Below are positions 22,132 through 32,911 of a stretch of 64,000 bases of DNA, piece by piece. Source of the DNA: Polynucleobacter sp. Lineage in GTDB: Bacteria; Pseudomonadota; Gammaproteobacteria; Burkholderiales; Burkholderiaceae. Below the pieces are notes generated by a model that worked only from the letters and a program-made list of their open reading frames with translations, made no database searches and was not told the origin of the DNA. A program made the position numbers and the translations under genes. How positions within the stretch are numbered: the first letter of the stretch is position 1; the number at the start of each line of letters is the position of its first letter. The stretch spans positions 29,361 to 93,360 of the forward strand of contig NZ_JAUXZY010000002.1 in NCBI RefSeq assembly GCF_030693775.1, written 5' to 3'.

Positions 22132-23436
22132 CTAAACGCTCATGAGCTTGGCTACCGCCCTGGAATACATGATTTCGCCGTTCACAAAGCGCTCATGGTT
22201 ATCTTCCACGCTCGAGAGGTCATATAGGTAATTGACCATAATGCCGGCAGATTGACGCAAGCCCTTGCGTGATAAATCACCAGCCCAATTAATCAGATGT
22301 AACTTAGCGCCATTACCTAAATGAAACTTCGCCACCGGATTACCCTCGCGCCCAGTAGAGGCAAGTCCCAAGTAAATAGCCGTAAGGCAGAGCAATGCCT
22401 CCTTCTCCTTTGCTGAGGCATTGTCAGGATGCCAGCCACTGCTTAAACGCTCGGCCCAGGATTGTGCATTCAGGCCCAAGGCCTGCAAAGCACTGTCTCG
22501 CTTGCTCTTTAAGGCAGGCTTGAGGCGATCAGGCGGTACACCATCACCTAAGTGAGCACCCGCAGCAATCCATTCGATTAAACCAGGCACGGGTGAGAGC
22601 GTAATAAAGGTTTTTAAGCTTGGGAACTCCTGGTGCAGCTGCTCAGCAACCCGCTTAATTAAAAAGTTACCCATCGAGACGCCGCGCAAACCAGGCTCAC
22701 AGTTGCTGATGGAATAAAACACCGCCACCTTGTACTGCTGCGCCTGAGTTACTGTCTCGGCTTTTTTATCCACCAAGGGCGCAATCGCCAGTGGCACCTC
22801 CGGCAGCAAAGCAACCTCCACAAAGATCAATGGCTCATTAGGTAGCTGGGGATGAAAGAATGCAAAGCAGCGCCGGTCGGGCTGTAAACGGCGACGCAAA
22901 TCATCCCAGCCATCAATGGCATGCACCGCCTCATGTTGGATTAGCTTTTCCAAAACCTCGGCAGGCGACTTCCAATCAACCCGGTGCATTTTTAAAAAAC
23001 CGGGATTAAACCAAGAGGACAGTAGATGGCGCATATCAAAATCCACGGCAGCCAGTTCCGGTTTTTTGTCCAAGAGTTGCAATAAATCGCGGCGCATTTC
23101 GACAACGGCAGCCGTGCCATTAAGACCCCGGTTCAAACGACGCATAAATTCTTGGCGGGGTGACTCCGATACTTTTTGCAAACGAATGTAATTGCGGGCA
23201 TTGGCTTCTGCTGCAAAGGCTTGCGATGCTGCCATCACTTCCGCTGGATTGGGGCTGAGTTTATCAATCAGGGCAGTAAAAAATTTAACGTGCTGGTCTT
23301 TGGTGAGCTTGCGGTAGTTCTCAATCACGTCGTTGGCCATGCTCACCGCATTGGATTCTCCGCGCTCAGAAGTTAAACGCTGCACCGCACTCAGTGCTTT
23401 GGATAAATGGCGGGTTTTGGTAATTAACTCCAACAT
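22132..23436 (-). CDS. Malonyl-CoA decarboxylase
   Basis: 434 aa; HEAVHAIDGWDDLRRRLQPDRRCFAFFHPQLPNEPLIFVEVAL, FYSISNCEPGLRGVSMGNFLIKRV, FITLSPVPGLIEW. Confidence 0.92.
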   Translation of the reverse strand: MLELITKTRHLSKALSAVQRLTSERGESNAVSMANDVIENYRKLTKDQHVKFFTALIDKLSPNPAEVMAASQAFAAEANARNYIRLQKVSESPRQEFMRRLNRGLNGTAAVVEMRRDLLQLLDKKPELAAVDFDMRHLLSSWFNPGFLKMHRVDWKSPAEVLEKLIQHEAVHAIDGWDDLRRRLQPDRRCFAFFHPQLPNEPLIFVEVALLPEVPLAIAPLVDKKAETVTQAQQYKVAVFYSISNCEPGLRGVSMGNFLIKRVAEQLHQEFPSLKTFITLSPVPGLIEWIAAGAHLGDGVPPDRLKPALKSKRDSALQALGLNAQSWAERLSSGWHPDNASAKEKEALLCLTAIYLGLASTGREGNPVAKFHLGNGAKLHLINWAGDLSRKGLRQSAGIMVNYLYDLSSVEDNHERFVNGEIMYSRAVAKLMSV

Positions 23437-23594
23437 AAAGCATCCTTAGGTTGCACAAGGTCAAAAAAATGGATTTTTCGGGTCAATTCACTTCAATAGA
23501 AGGTATTTAAGTAAAATAAGCGACTTTCTGTGATCTTAGCAACAAATGATCTAAAAAAAGATATTTTTAGATGCAGTTAATGAAAATTATCGAC

Positions 23595-24368
23595 TTATTT
23601 GCGTTTCAGCAAGTAAATACCGAATAAAATCATAGGGATAGATAGCCATTGGCCCATTGAAAGACCTAGTCCGAGTAGGCCTAAGAAGGCATCGGGCTCG
23701 CGCGCAAACTCAACCAAGAAGCGGCAAATGCCGTAACCCAGTAAAAATAGGCCCGAAACCTGACCCAGGCGACGCGGCTTTCGCGCATAGATCCACAAGA
23801 CCAAACCAAGCAGGAGGCCTTCGAAGAGCAATTGATAAATTTGCGATGGATGACGCGGTATGGCATCGACTAATGGAAAAACCATGGCCCAAGGCAAATC
23901 GGTTGGCCTTCCCCACAATTCGCCATTGATAAAGTTGCCAAGGCGCCCAAAAGCCAAACCAAATGGCACCAAAGGGGCGACCAAATCACTGACGGTCCAA
24001 AAAGAAGTCTTCTTGCGACGTGCAAACCAAACCATCGCCAAAATCACCCCTAGCAGACCGCCATGAAAGGACATACCGCCTTCCCATACTTTCAAGATGC
24101 TGAGCGGATTGGCCAAATAGAATTCGGGCATGTAAAACAGGGAATAGCCAATCCGTCCACCCAGCACCACGCCGAGTACGCCCGCAAAGAGCAGATCCTC
24201 TAAATCTTTAGCGGTCCACCCCAAGGCAACATAAAAAGGTCGCTTAATGCAGAGACGGCCCAAAATAACAAATTGGGCAAAGGCCAGCAAATACATTAGC
24301 CCATACCAGTGGATTCCAAAGGATCCAATCTGAATAGCTACTGGATCGATTTGTGGATGAATCAGCAT
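23595..24368 (-). CDS. lgt: Prolipoprotein diacylglyceryl transferase
   Basis: 257 aa; [76 protein letters not shown]. Confidence 0.97.
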   Translation of the reverse strand: MLIHPQIDPVAIQIGSFGIHWYGLMYLLAFAQFVILGRLCIKRPFYVALGWTAKDLEDLLFAGVLGVVLGGRIGYSLFYMPEFYLANPLSILKVWEGGMSFHGGLLGVILAMVWFARRKKTSFWTVSDLVAPLVPFGLAFGRLGNFINGELWGRPTDLPWAMVFPLVDAIPRHPSQIYQLLFEGLLLGLVLWIYARKPRRLGQVSGLFLLGYGICRFLVEFAREPDAFLGLLGLGLSMGQWLSIPMILFGIYLLKRK

Positions 24369-24374
24369 GGCGGT

Positions 24375-24839
24375 TTAGCTTTTTGCTTGGTCAAAATTAT
24401 GGAGCTCATGACCTAGGTCGCGGTAGGCTTTGTAACGCTCCCGTCCTGCAAGGCGCTCCGCCTCATTCACCGTAACCACCTCAACAATTCGCGGAAATCG
24501 GCCTACCAAGGCTGGGACATCGCTTGGCATCCGCATACCCAAATGAATCAGCACATCGGCATGCGGCAAGTTTGCCAAAGCTGGAGCAGCAGTATCGTCG
24601 AGGAGAACAATCGGGGTTTCAAACGCCGCTTCATGGTCGCCATAGCAGTGGGGCAAAAAATCGGTCTTACTAAAAGTCCACAGCAATTCATCAAGGCGCT
24701 TGAGGTCGGCTTTTTCCGCCACCATCACAATGTTGCGCACAGGCTCACCTTCAGTAGTTGTACTCCAAATCTTGCGCGTTAGCCTGCAGGCATATTCCAG
24801 CTTGTCACTCACGTTACTGTGAAAGTCGATGCGTGCCAT
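24375..24839 (-). CDS. holC: DNA polymerase III subunit chi
   Basis: 154 aa; MARIDFHSNVSDKLEYACRLTRKIW...DELLWTFSKTDFLPHC; between lgt and pepA. Confidence 0.88.
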   Translation of the reverse strand: MARIDFHSNVSDKLEYACRLTRKIWSTTTEGEPVRNIVMVAEKADLKRLDELLWTFSKTDFLPHCYGDHEAAFETPIVLLDDTAAPALANLPHADVLIHLGMRMPSDVPALVGRFPRIVEVVTVNEAERLAGRERYKAYRDLGHELHNFDQAKS

Positions 24840-24845
24840 GCCAAC

Positions 24846-26435
24846 TTAGGACTGCGCAAGCAAGTAGTTCACCAAGAGGGGAACTGGTCTACCAGTAGAA
24901 CCCTTTGCTGCACCACCCTTCCATGCCGTACCGGCAATATCCAAATGTGCCCAAGGATACTTTTCAGTAAAGCGCTTTAAGAAGCAGGCGGCTGTCACGC
25001 TACCAGCAGGGCGCCCGCCGATATTGGCCATATCAGCAAAGTTTGATTTGAGCTGCTCTTGATAGGCAGCATCGAGCGGCATGCGCCACACTGTATCAAG
25101 GGAGTCATGACCGGCTTGGGTTAAATCCGCCAGCAAGTGACTATCGTCCGAGAACATACCGCTATGAACCGCACCGAGCGCAATCACGCAGGCGCCCGTT
25201 AAGGTCGCAATATCAATCACCGCCTTAGGCTTGAAGCGCTCTACATAGGTGAGTGCATCACACAGAATCAGGCGGCCTTCGGCATCGGTATTTAAGATCT
25301 CAATGGTCTGGCCTGACATGCTTTTCACAATGTCACCTGGTCGGGTTGCTTTGCCTGAGGGCATGTTTTCGCAGGTCGGAATGACTCCGATCACATTCTG
25401 CTTCAGACCTAGCAATGCCGTTGAGAGCATCGTGCCGACAACAGATGCAGCGCCGCACATGTCGTACTTCATCTCATCCATTGCCTCGCCGGGCTTCAGG
25501 GAGATACCGCCAGTATCAAAGGTGATGCCCTTGCCTACCAATACTGTTGGAGCTTCGCTCGCTTTGCCACCGTTGTGACGCATGATGATGAATTGCGGTG
25601 GAGTCTCTGAGCCCTGTGCCACAGAAAGAAAAGAGCCCATGCCCAATGCTTCCATTTGCTTTTTGGTCAGCAATTCAACCTTGAGCTTGGTTTTCTTCAT
25701 TAAGCCCTGTGCTGTTTTTGCAAGGTAGGTTGGAGTGCAGACATTGGGCGGCAAATTACCCAAGTCTTTGGCCAGGTTCATGCCTTCGACTAAGGCTTCG
25801 CCCTGATGCACTGCTACTTGAACCGCCTTAGCACCATCCTTGCAAACCACAAAACGAAGTTCTTGAAACGGATCAACATACTCCACTGCCTTGAACTTCA
25901 TGGCAGGCTGACGAACACCAAATCGATAGGTTTGCTCACCCGCCAGTTGTGCCGTTAAGCGAACTTGCTTTAGGACTGTATCGGCATCCGCACTAGACCC
26001 AAAGCTCGGCACAAACCACACTGCTGACTCAATGGCGCCACCACTTAATGTCTTGAGGGTGGCCTTAGCTAACTTGGCATAGGACTGCAAGGACAAACTC
26101 TCTTTTGCGCTCAGATCACCTAAGCCAACCAGTAAGACCCGCTTGGCCTTTACGCCCGCCTTTGACCAGCTCACCTCCGCCCTTAATAGACACTGACTGG
26201 CCTCTTTTCCGCTCAGATCGCCGGCAAGCTTTGCCCGAGCAACCGAGCCACCCAAGACGGCATCCAACTCAAGCAAAAGGCTGCCAGGCGTTTTTTTGTT
26301 TAAATCGGCTTTGCTGTAGCCCAAAATAAGGCAATCGGTGGCGAGGGCCACAAGACTAGCAATCGCCGGCTTTACCTGCTTTGCAGAATCAAAGTCGGCT
26401 TGGGGCAATGTTTTCGTGCTAAATTGAATTTGCAT
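24846..26435 (-). CDS. pepA: Cytosol (leucyl) aminopeptidase
   Basis: [51 protein letters not shown]; start taken at [10 protein letters not shown]. The track ORF extends to 26465. Confidence 0.96.
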   Translation of the reverse strand: MQIQFSTKTLPQADFDSAKQVKPAIASLVALATDCLILGYSKADLNKKTPGSLLLELDAVLGGSVARAKLAGDLSGKEASQCLLRAEVSWSKAGVKAKRVLLVGLGDLSAKESLSLQSYAKLAKATLKTLSGGAIESAVWFVPSFGSSADADTVLKQVRLTAQLAGEQTYRFGVRQPAMKFKAVEYVDPFQELRFVVCKDGAKAVQVAVHQGEALVEGMNLAKDLGNLPPNVCTPTYLAKTAQGLMKKTKLKVELLTKKQMEALGMGSFLSVAQGSETPPQFIIMRHNGGKASEAPTVLVGKGITFDTGGISLKPGEAMDEMKYDMCGAASVVGTMLSTALLGLKQNVIGVIPTCENMPSGKATRPGDIVKSMSGQTIEILNTDAEGRLILCDALTYVERFKPKAVIDIATLTGACVIALGAVHSGMFSDDSHLLADLTQAGHDSLDTVWRMPLDAAYQEQLKSNFADMANIGGRPAGSVTAACFLKRFTEKYPWAHLDIAGTAWKGGAAKGSTGRPVPLLVNYLLAQS

Positions 26436-26553
26436 AGGGAAGTCATTTGTAGTGGTTTTTTCCATTATCCTCCGAGCTGTAGGTTTCCCTCCGATTCGTG
26501 CCGCATTTCCCTACTAAACTAGACTTTTCTGCCAACGCCCTTGCATAGAACGC

Positions 26554-27657
26554 ATGATTTTTGACCAAGCCCTCCGCCGCGAACTGAGCTTAACCACTGG
26601 GGGGGTATTTTTGGTGTTGGTGACCATCATGGTCACCACCTTAGTCATCCGAATTTTGGGCTTTGCCGCGAATGGCGTCGTCAATCCAGAGGACGCGCTG
26701 GTATTGATCGCCTTGGCAACAATCGGCTACTTGGCTGTCCTGCTGACGGTTTCTCTTTTTATTGCGGTTCTGATCGTCTTGGTGCGCTGGTACAAAGACT
26801 CGGAAATGATTGTATGGTTTGCCAGCGGTCTGAGCATCATGAGTTTAATTCGGCCTATTCTGCGGTTTGCTATTCCACTCATCATCATCATTGCCCTGCT
26901 TGCCCTGTTTGCTTGGCCTTGGGCCAATCGCGAATCCGCCCTGATCAGCCAACGTTTTCAGCAACGCGATGATGTGTCGATGGTCACAGCCGGTCAGTTT
27001 CGAGAGTCAGCCAAAGCCGAACGGGTTTTCTTTATTGAGGAACTGAATGTCGATAATCGCGAAGTCAAAAATATCTTCGTTGCCGATTCCAGAAATCAAC
27101 GGCTGAGCATTGCGGTAGCAGCAACTGGATTTATTGAAAATACCCCGACGGGCGAAAAGAACATCATTCTCAAAGACGGTCGGCGCTACGAGGGTCTGCC
27201 TACCCAGCCCGACTTTCGCATTCTGGAGTTTGATGAGTACGAAACCAAATTGCGTAATAAAGAGCTAACCGAGCCACCACCACGCGACCGCGAACGCAGT
27301 GTTCAGGAACTTCTAAAAGACCCCTCACCCTCCAACCGCGGCGAGCTGCTCTGGCGTATAGGCTTGCCACTGATGGCTTTAGGCTTAGTCTTTATTGCGA
27401 TTCCATTGGCCTACGTTAATCCGCGCCTAGGCAATTACACCGCTATGTTTTATGCCGTACTGATCTATTTGATTTACAGCAACCTGCTTAATTTGGCACA
27501 AAATTTTGTTTCGCAAAATCGCTTTGATTTTTTTGTGGCCATCTGGCCAATTCATCTGCTTGCTTTACTCATAGCCGCAGTGTTGATTCGCAACCGGATT
27601 AATCCATCCCTTAAATGGTGGAAGCGGCAGTTGCCCGCTTTTCTGACGCGCCCATGA
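26554..27657 (+). CDS. lptF: LPS export ABC transporter permease LptF
   Basis: 367 aa; MIFDQALRRELSLTTGGVFLVLVTIMVTTLVIRILGFAANG; six TM segments, YjgP/YjgQ-type. Confidence 0.92.
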   Translation: MIFDQALRRELSLTTGGVFLVLVTIMVTTLVIRILGFAANGVVNPEDALVLIALATIGYLAVLLTVSLFIAVLIVLVRWYKDSEMIVWFASGLSIMSLIRPILRFAIPLIIIIALLALFAWPWANRESALISQRFQQRDDVSMVTAGQFRESAKAERVFFIEELNVDNREVKNIFVADSRNQRLSIAVAATGFIENTPTGEKNIILKDGRRYEGLPTQPDFRILEFDEYETKLRNKELTEPPPRDRERSVQELLKDPSPSNRGELLWRIGLPLMALGLVFIAIPLAYVNPRLGNYTAMFYAVLIYLIYSNLLNLAQNFVSQNRFDFFVAIWPIHLLALLIAAVLIRNRINPSLKWWKRQLPAFLTRP

Positions 27658-28808
27658 ATTTTCTCTTTCCTTACATCTATGAGCGCTACCTAGCAAAGCA
27701 AATCTATGCTGCGTTTGGCTTTATTCTTTTCGCGCTCGTTGCCCTCTTTTTATTTTTTGATGTTTTGGCCGAGCTGGGCTCGGTCAATCAGCAATACACC
27801 CTCTTGCTTGCCCTAGGCCATGTTCTACTGAAGGCGCCGAGTCGCATTGTTGAAATTATTCCGATTGCCGGATTAATTAGCAGTATTTATGTATTTGCAA
27901 TGCTGGCTAGCCAATCGGAATTCACCATCCTGCGTATTGCTGGCCTCGATATCCGCCGCGGTCTTCTGATGCTGGGGAAAATCTCCTTGCCCATTGTGGC
28001 AGTCACTCTACTGATGAGTGAGTGGCTAGGCCCAATGGCGGAGTCCTTCTCTGAGCGCATGAAATTGAAAGCCATGGGCTCGAGCTTTTCATCGCAATTT
28101 CGTACAGGGGTATGGGTCAAAGACCAGCTTCGCGATGAGGAGGGCGTTGGATCCGTTCGCCCGGGTGTGCGCTATATCAATATTGGAAAGATTGAACCAG
28201 ACAAGCAAGTGAGGCAGGTTCGCATGTATGAGTTCGATGATGCCTACCGCTTGCTATCGATCCGTAATGCCGAGTCAGGTCGCTTTAATGAGGCCGGCTC
28301 ATGGGAACTGAATAATGTGACCGAGACTCGCTTCAAGGAGGCGCAAACCAAGAGTGCCTTAGATCCCGTGTACTCAGCCAACACCTCCATCAAGCCATCG
28401 ATGACCTTGGCATCCAAAGTCACCCCAGAAATTCTGGGCGTGTTACTCGTCAACCCGGAGCGCATGTCGATCTTTAGTCTGGGGCAATTCATTGCCCACC
28501 TAAACGAGAACAAACAGGATGTACAGCGCCACGCGATTGCATTCTGGAAAAAGCTCATCTATCCCTTCATCGTCTTTGTCATGCTGGCGCTTGCCTTGCC
28601 GTTTGCGTATCTAAAGGCACGCGCAGGTGGTATTGGCATTAAGATTTTTGGCGGCATCATGCTCGGCATGAGCTTTCAGTTATTCAACGCTCTTTTTTCC
28701 AACGTTGGCCTGCTGGGGGCATGGCCCGCCTACCTCACCGCCCTAACCCCGCCCCTGGCGTATTTTCTACTTGCCCTGATTGGCCTGAAATGGGTATCGC
28801 GGTCTTAA
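27654..28808 (+). CDS. lptG: LPS export ABC transporter permease LptG
   Basis: MNFLFPYIYERYLAKQIYAAFGFILFALVALFLFFDVLAELG; overlaps lptF by 4 nt. Confidence 0.92.
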   Translation: MNFLFPYIYERYLAKQIYAAFGFILFALVALFLFFDVLAELGSVNQQYTLLLALGHVLLKAPSRIVEIIPIAGLISSIYVFAMLASQSEFTILRIAGLDIRRGLLMLGKISLPIVAVTLLMSEWLGPMAESFSERMKLKAMGSSFSSQFRTGVWVKDQLRDEEGVGSVRPGVRYINIGKIEPDKQVRQVRMYEFDDAYRLLSIRNAESGRFNEAGSWELNNVTETRFKEAQTKSALDPVYSANTSIKPSMTLASKVTPEILGVLLVNPERMSIFSLGQFIAHLNENKQDVQRHAIAFWKKLIYPFIVFVMLALALPFAYLKARAGGIGIKIFGGIMLGMSFQLFNALFSNVGLLGAWPAYLTALTPPLAYFLLALIGLKWVSRS

Positions 28809-28871
28809 ATACCTAAAGATAATTTAGAATCGAGTTCCTATATCGATCAAGATATATAAGGAAGGCTTTTC

Positions 28872-29813
28872 ATGAATTTGCATCAATTTCGCTTTGTCCG
28901 CGAGGCGGTTCGCCAGCAATTTAACCTAACCTCCGCTGCAAAAGCCTTATTCACATCCCAGCCTGGGGTTTCTAAGGCGATTATCGAACTGGAAGATGAG
29001 TTGGGTGTTGAGATCTTTCGTCGCCACGGTAAACGCATCCGCTCTCTCACTGAGCCTGGCAAACGCATCCTGCTCTCGATTGAGCGCATCCTGGATGAAG
29101 TCGAAACCTTAAAACGGGTTGGCCAGGATTTTGCAACGCAGGATCAAGGCAACTTTGTAATTGCGACCACCCACACGCAAGCCCGCTATGCCCTACCCAA
29201 AGTCTTGACGGAATTTACCAAACGCTTCCCGAAAGTCCGCGTCAGCATTGCCCAAGGCAGCCCTTCACAAATCGCCGATATGCTTTTGCACGATTCAGCG
29301 GATATTGCAATTGCAACCGAAGGTATTGCCAATTGTGAAGGCGTTATCGCACTCCCTGGTTATCAATGGCAGCATCTCTTGATTGTGCCGGTTAATCACC
29401 CCTTACTCAGTTCACGCTCGATTACGATCGAGGACCTTGGCAAGTACCCATTGATTACCTATGACAAAGCATTTGCAGGGCGCAACAAAATTGATGCCGC
29501 GTTTGCGCAGCGCAATGTGCAAGCAGACATCATTCTGGAGGCGATTGATGCCGACGTCATTAAGACTTATGTCGAAGTTGGTATGGGCATTGGTATTGTT
29601 GCAGGGGTTGCATTTGATGCAGAGCGTGATCGCAATCTGCGCGCCATCCCCGTGGGGCATTTGTTTGGCAATAACGTCACCCACTTGGGAGTGAAACAAG
29701 GCGCTTACTTACGCTCGTTTGTCTTTACCTTCATTGAATTATTCTCGCCCACCTTGACGAAAAAGATCGTTGAGCAGGCAATGTCAAATACGCCAGAGAA
29801 TTATCAGATCTAA
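28872..29813 (+). CDS. cysB: LysR-family regulator, CysB type
   Basis: 313 aa; MNLHQFRFVREAVRQQFNLTSAAKALFTSQPGVSKAIIELEDELGVEIFRRHGKRIRSLTEPGK; TTHTQARYALP motif of CysB/Cbl. Confidence 0.85.
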   Translation: MNLHQFRFVREAVRQQFNLTSAAKALFTSQPGVSKAIIELEDELGVEIFRRHGKRIRSLTEPGKRILLSIERILDEVETLKRVGQDFATQDQGNFVIATTHTQARYALPKVLTEFTKRFPKVRVSIAQGSPSQIADMLLHDSADIAIATEGIANCEGVIALPGYQWQHLLIVPVNHPLLSSRSITIEDLGKYPLITYDKAFAGRNKIDAAFAQRNVQADIILEAIDADVIKTYVEVGMGIGIVAGVAFDAERDRNLRAIPVGHLFGNNVTHLGVKQGAYLRSFVFTFIELFSPTLTKKIVEQAMSNTPENYQI

Positions 29814-29880
29814 GTTCAAATTTCTGGATTTGATAATCACTTATTCATTTGCTTACTGACACCATTACTTTGGAGAATAC

Positions 29881-30747
29881 GTGATGATGCAGTTCACTCC
29901 TTACTTTATTAAGCTACTTTTCCTTGCAATCGTGTTGCAAACTTATCCAGCTAGCGCCCAAGATGGCGCAACTCAGACTGTGAGCCTAAATGAGGAAATA
30001 GTATCGGTTGATTTAAGTGGCGATAGAAAACAAGTCGGGGTTTATACAACCAGCTCTAGTTCCAAAAACCCAACGCGGTTAGCGGTTTTACTTCCAGGGT
30101 ATCCCTCCGTAGTGCGGCCCGTTGTTGAGAACGGCGTGATGACTAACTCCAGATTGTCAGGTAATTTTTTAATCCGATCGCGGCAGTTCTTAGTGGATGA
30201 GATGATTGCTAGTCTTATTGTGGACTGCCAATCGGATAGTGGCGACCTTTGTTCGAGCACTTATCAAGCATCTCAGCAAAGGCAGGAAGATGTAGATAAA
30301 TTAATTGCCGAAGTCAAAAGACGGACACCATCCATTTCTGAAGTGTGGCTCATAGGTACCAGCATGGGGACGATTTCATCCTCATTTATGCCGATCCATA
30401 ATCCCAGCGGGTATGCCGGCGCTATTCATACGGCCTCTATCACCGAGCCCTATGCCAGAAATTCGTACCGTGAGTTAGGTGGCTTTGACTATAAAAAAAC
30501 AACGGTCCCACAGTACTTTGTTCATCACGCTGCGGATCCCTGTTTTTTAACTACCTATGCTGGCGCTAAGTCGATAACCGATAAATACAAAATTCCGTTG
30601 ATTACAGTTACAGGTGGCAGTGACTTTAAAGGGGATGCATGCAAAGCATTTACCGAGCATGGATTTCGCGGCAAGGAAAAAGACGTGATGCGCAATATTG
30701 GAGTGATTATCAAGACTGGTAGAGCTGACCAGCTTGTTATCAATTAA
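29881..30747 (+). CDS. Secreted alpha/beta-hydrolase-like protein of unknown function
   Basis: 288 aa; N-terminal signal peptide (…YPASAQDG), GTSMGT nucleophile elbow, late Asp and His (HHAADPCFL, EHGFRGKE). Confidence 0.65.
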   Translation: MMMQFTPYFIKLLFLAIVLQTYPASAQDGATQTVSLNEEIVSVDLSGDRKQVGVYTTSSSSKNPTRLAVLLPGYPSVVRPVVENGVMTNSRLSGNFLIRSRQFLVDEMIASLIVDCQSDSGDLCSSTYQASQQRQEDVDKLIAEVKRRTPSISEVWLIGTSMGTISSSFMPIHNPSGYAGAIHTASITEPYARNSYRELGGFDYKKTTVPQYFVHHAADPCFLTTYAGAKSITDKYKIPLITVTGGSDFKGDACKAFTEHGFRGKEKDVMRNIGVIIKTGRADQLVIN

Positions 30748-30823
30748 ATCACAGCGCGCAGACCAGCTTGAATCAATACGTTCATAACGCATGCGCTTAA
30801 ACATACACATCGATTTCAAACGA

Positions 30824-30908
30824 TGGTGCCTCGGGTCGGACTCGAACCGACACGCCTTGCGGCACCGGATTTTGAGTCCGGCACGTCTACCAATTCCATC
30901 ACCGAGGC
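30824..30908 (-). tRNA. tRNA-Leu(CAA)
   Basis: Reverse complement GCCTCGGTGATGGAATTGGTAGACGTGCCGGACTCAAAATCCGGTGCCGCAAGGCGTGTCGGTTCGAGTCCGACCCGAGGCACCA: 7-bp acceptor, long variable arm, anticodon loop CTCAAAA, encoded CCA. Confidence 0.97.
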
Positions 30909-30974
30909 AGGTGAACTCAGCAGCATAGAACCGCTGAGAGGTGAGAGTGTAACAAATACTGCGCTGCTATCCGA

Positions 30975-31961
30975 TTATGGCAACAGAATGGTCGATCCCG
31001 TGGTTTTACGGCCTTCCAGGTCACGATGGGCCTCTACTGCATCTTTCAGGGCATAGCGCTGCTTGATCTCAATCTTGACCTTGCCCGAACTGACTTTATC
31101 GAATAAATCCGCTGCCATTGGCTCGAGCAGGCTGCGATTAAGTACATAGGTGGCTACTGTAGGTCTGGTGACCTTGAGCGAGCCCTTGCTGGCAAGAATG
31201 CCGAGATCGAGCAAGGGAGGCGAGCCTGAAGCGCCGCCAAAGGAAACCGCCATACCGCGCGGTGAGACGCAATCTAAGGTTTGCATGAAGGTGTCTTTGC
31301 CTACCGCGTCATAGGCCACGGGGACGCCTTTACCGTTGGTAATTTCCTTGACGCGTTTTACAAAGTCTTCCTCGCGGTACAAGATCACGTGGTCGCAACC
31401 ATACGCTTTGGCAATCTCGGCTTTTTCGGGGCTGCCAACCGTACCAATCACGGTGGCACCAATCGCTTTGAGCCACTGGCACGCAATCAGACCAACGCCG
31501 CCGGCAATCGCATGAAACAACACGGTGTCGCCCTTTTGCACCTTGTAGCTATCGTTCAACAGATATTGAACGGTCAGGCCTTGCAACATCATGGCCGCGC
31601 CCTGCTCAAAGGAGATCGAATCGGGTAACTTAACCAAGATATCGGCAGGCATGATGCGGGCTTCTGCATAAGCGCCAGTAGGGCGACCTGCATACGCCAC
31701 CCGATCGCCCACCTTAACGTGGGTAACATCAGGTCCGACTTTTTCAATCACGCCAGCGCCTTCCATGCCAATCCCACCGGGCAAGGGCTGGGCATAGTAA
31801 CCCGAGCGAAAGTACACATCGATGTAGTTCAGGCCACATGCATGGTGACGGATCAATACCTCGCCGGGGCCGGGCTCGCCAAGCTCCACGTCGACCCATT
31901 TCATGACCTCGGGGGCGCCTGTTTCGGTAATGCGGATTGCTTTGACGATTTCCTTGCTCAT
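30975..31961 (-). CDS. NADPH:quinone oxidoreductase (MDR superfamily)
   Basis: 328 aa; GLNYIDVYFRSGYYAQPLPGGIGMEGAGVIEKVG, AIAGGVGLIACQWLKAIGATVIGTV. Confidence 0.9.
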   Translation of the reverse strand: MSKEIVKAIRITETGAPEVMKWVDVELGEPGPGEVLIRHHACGLNYIDVYFRSGYYAQPLPGGIGMEGAGVIEKVGPDVTHVKVGDRVAYAGRPTGAYAEARIMPADILVKLPDSISFEQGAAMMLQGLTVQYLLNDSYKVQKGDTVLFHAIAGGVGLIACQWLKAIGATVIGTVGSPEKAEIAKAYGCDHVILYREEDFVKRVKEITNGKGVPVAYDAVGKDTFMQTLDCVSPRGMAVSFGGASGSPPLLDLGILASKGSLKVTRPTVATYVLNRSLLEPMAADLFDKVSSGKVKIEIKQRYALKDAVEAHRDLEGRKTTGSTILLP

Positions 31962-32157
31962 ATTGATTCCTAATGTTGTGTGTTGTCTTGGTGGTCCAAT
32001 GCCCCATTGTGTGGGGTCGTTTTTTTCGTTCTAAAGCGCGCTACCGGGCTTGCAAGTACTAAATCCATAAAATTAATTGTACTTTTTGGCTTTAGACCCC
32101 GTATTTTGCCTAAAATTAGGGTCTGTAGGCAAAATTACTCAAAAAGGATCAATCCGC

Positions 32158-32880
32158 ATGGCCGGTCACTCAAAATGGGCCAATATTCAGCATCGCAAGG
32201 GTCGTCAGGACGAAAAGCGCGGCAAGATTTGGACCAAACTCATCAAAGAAATTACCGTCGCCGCTAAATTGGGTGGCGGAGACCTGGCCACGAATCCCCG
32301 CTTGCGTTTAGCAATTGATAAAGCCAAAGACTCCAATATGCCCAATGACAACGTGCAACGCGCTATCCAGCGCGGTACTGGCTCGCTTGAAGGGGTGAAC
32401 TACGAGGAGATTCGTTATGAGGGCTACGGCATCAATGGCGCTGCAGTCATCGTCGATTGCATGACCGATAACCGCACCCGTACGGTTGCGGAAGTGCGCC
32501 ACGCCTTTACTAAGCACGGCGGCAATATGGGCACCGAAGGATCGGTGGCTTTTTTGTTTCAGCACTGCGGTCAGTTGCTGTTTGCCCCCGGCACCAATGA
32601 AGATCAATTAATGGAATGCGCGCTCGATGCGGGAGCGAATGACGTGATCACCCATGACGATGGCGCGATTGAAGTATTAACGTCGGTACCTGATTTTTCT
32701 AAGGTACAAGACGCCTTGCGCGCAGCAGGCTTTCAGGCAGAACTGGCCACGGTCACGATGCGGCCTGAGACTGATATTAGTCTCGAGGGTGATCAAGCCG
32801 AGAGCATGCAAAAGTTACTCGACGTTTTAGAAAATCTTGACGACGTTCAGGAAGTATTTACGAATGCTTCCATCCAATAA
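32158..32880 (+). CDS. YebC/PmpR-family DNA-binding protein
   Basis: [50 protein letters not shown]; start at ATG 32158. The track ORF begins upstream. Confidence 0.95.
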   Translation: MAGHSKWANIQHRKGRQDEKRGKIWTKLIKEITVAAKLGGGDLATNPRLRLAIDKAKDSNMPNDNVQRAIQRGTGSLEGVNYEEIRYEGYGINGAAVIVDCMTDNRTRTVAEVRHAFTKHGGNMGTEGSVAFLFQHCGQLLFAPGTNEDQLMECALDAGANDVITHDDGAIEVLTSVPDFSKVQDALRAAGFQAELATVTMRPETDISLEGDQAESMQKLLDVLENLDDVQEVFTNASIQ

Positions 32881-32911
32881 ACATACCCACTCCATTTAAA
32901 AAAATAATCCC

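Noticed and set aside
23549-23572. Inverted repeat ATCTAAAAA-N6-TTTTTAGAT between the malonyl-CoA decarboxylase gene and lgt
   Set aside because: Low-complexity AT-rich palindrome in a short intergenic region; probably a weak terminator or chance, no further support.
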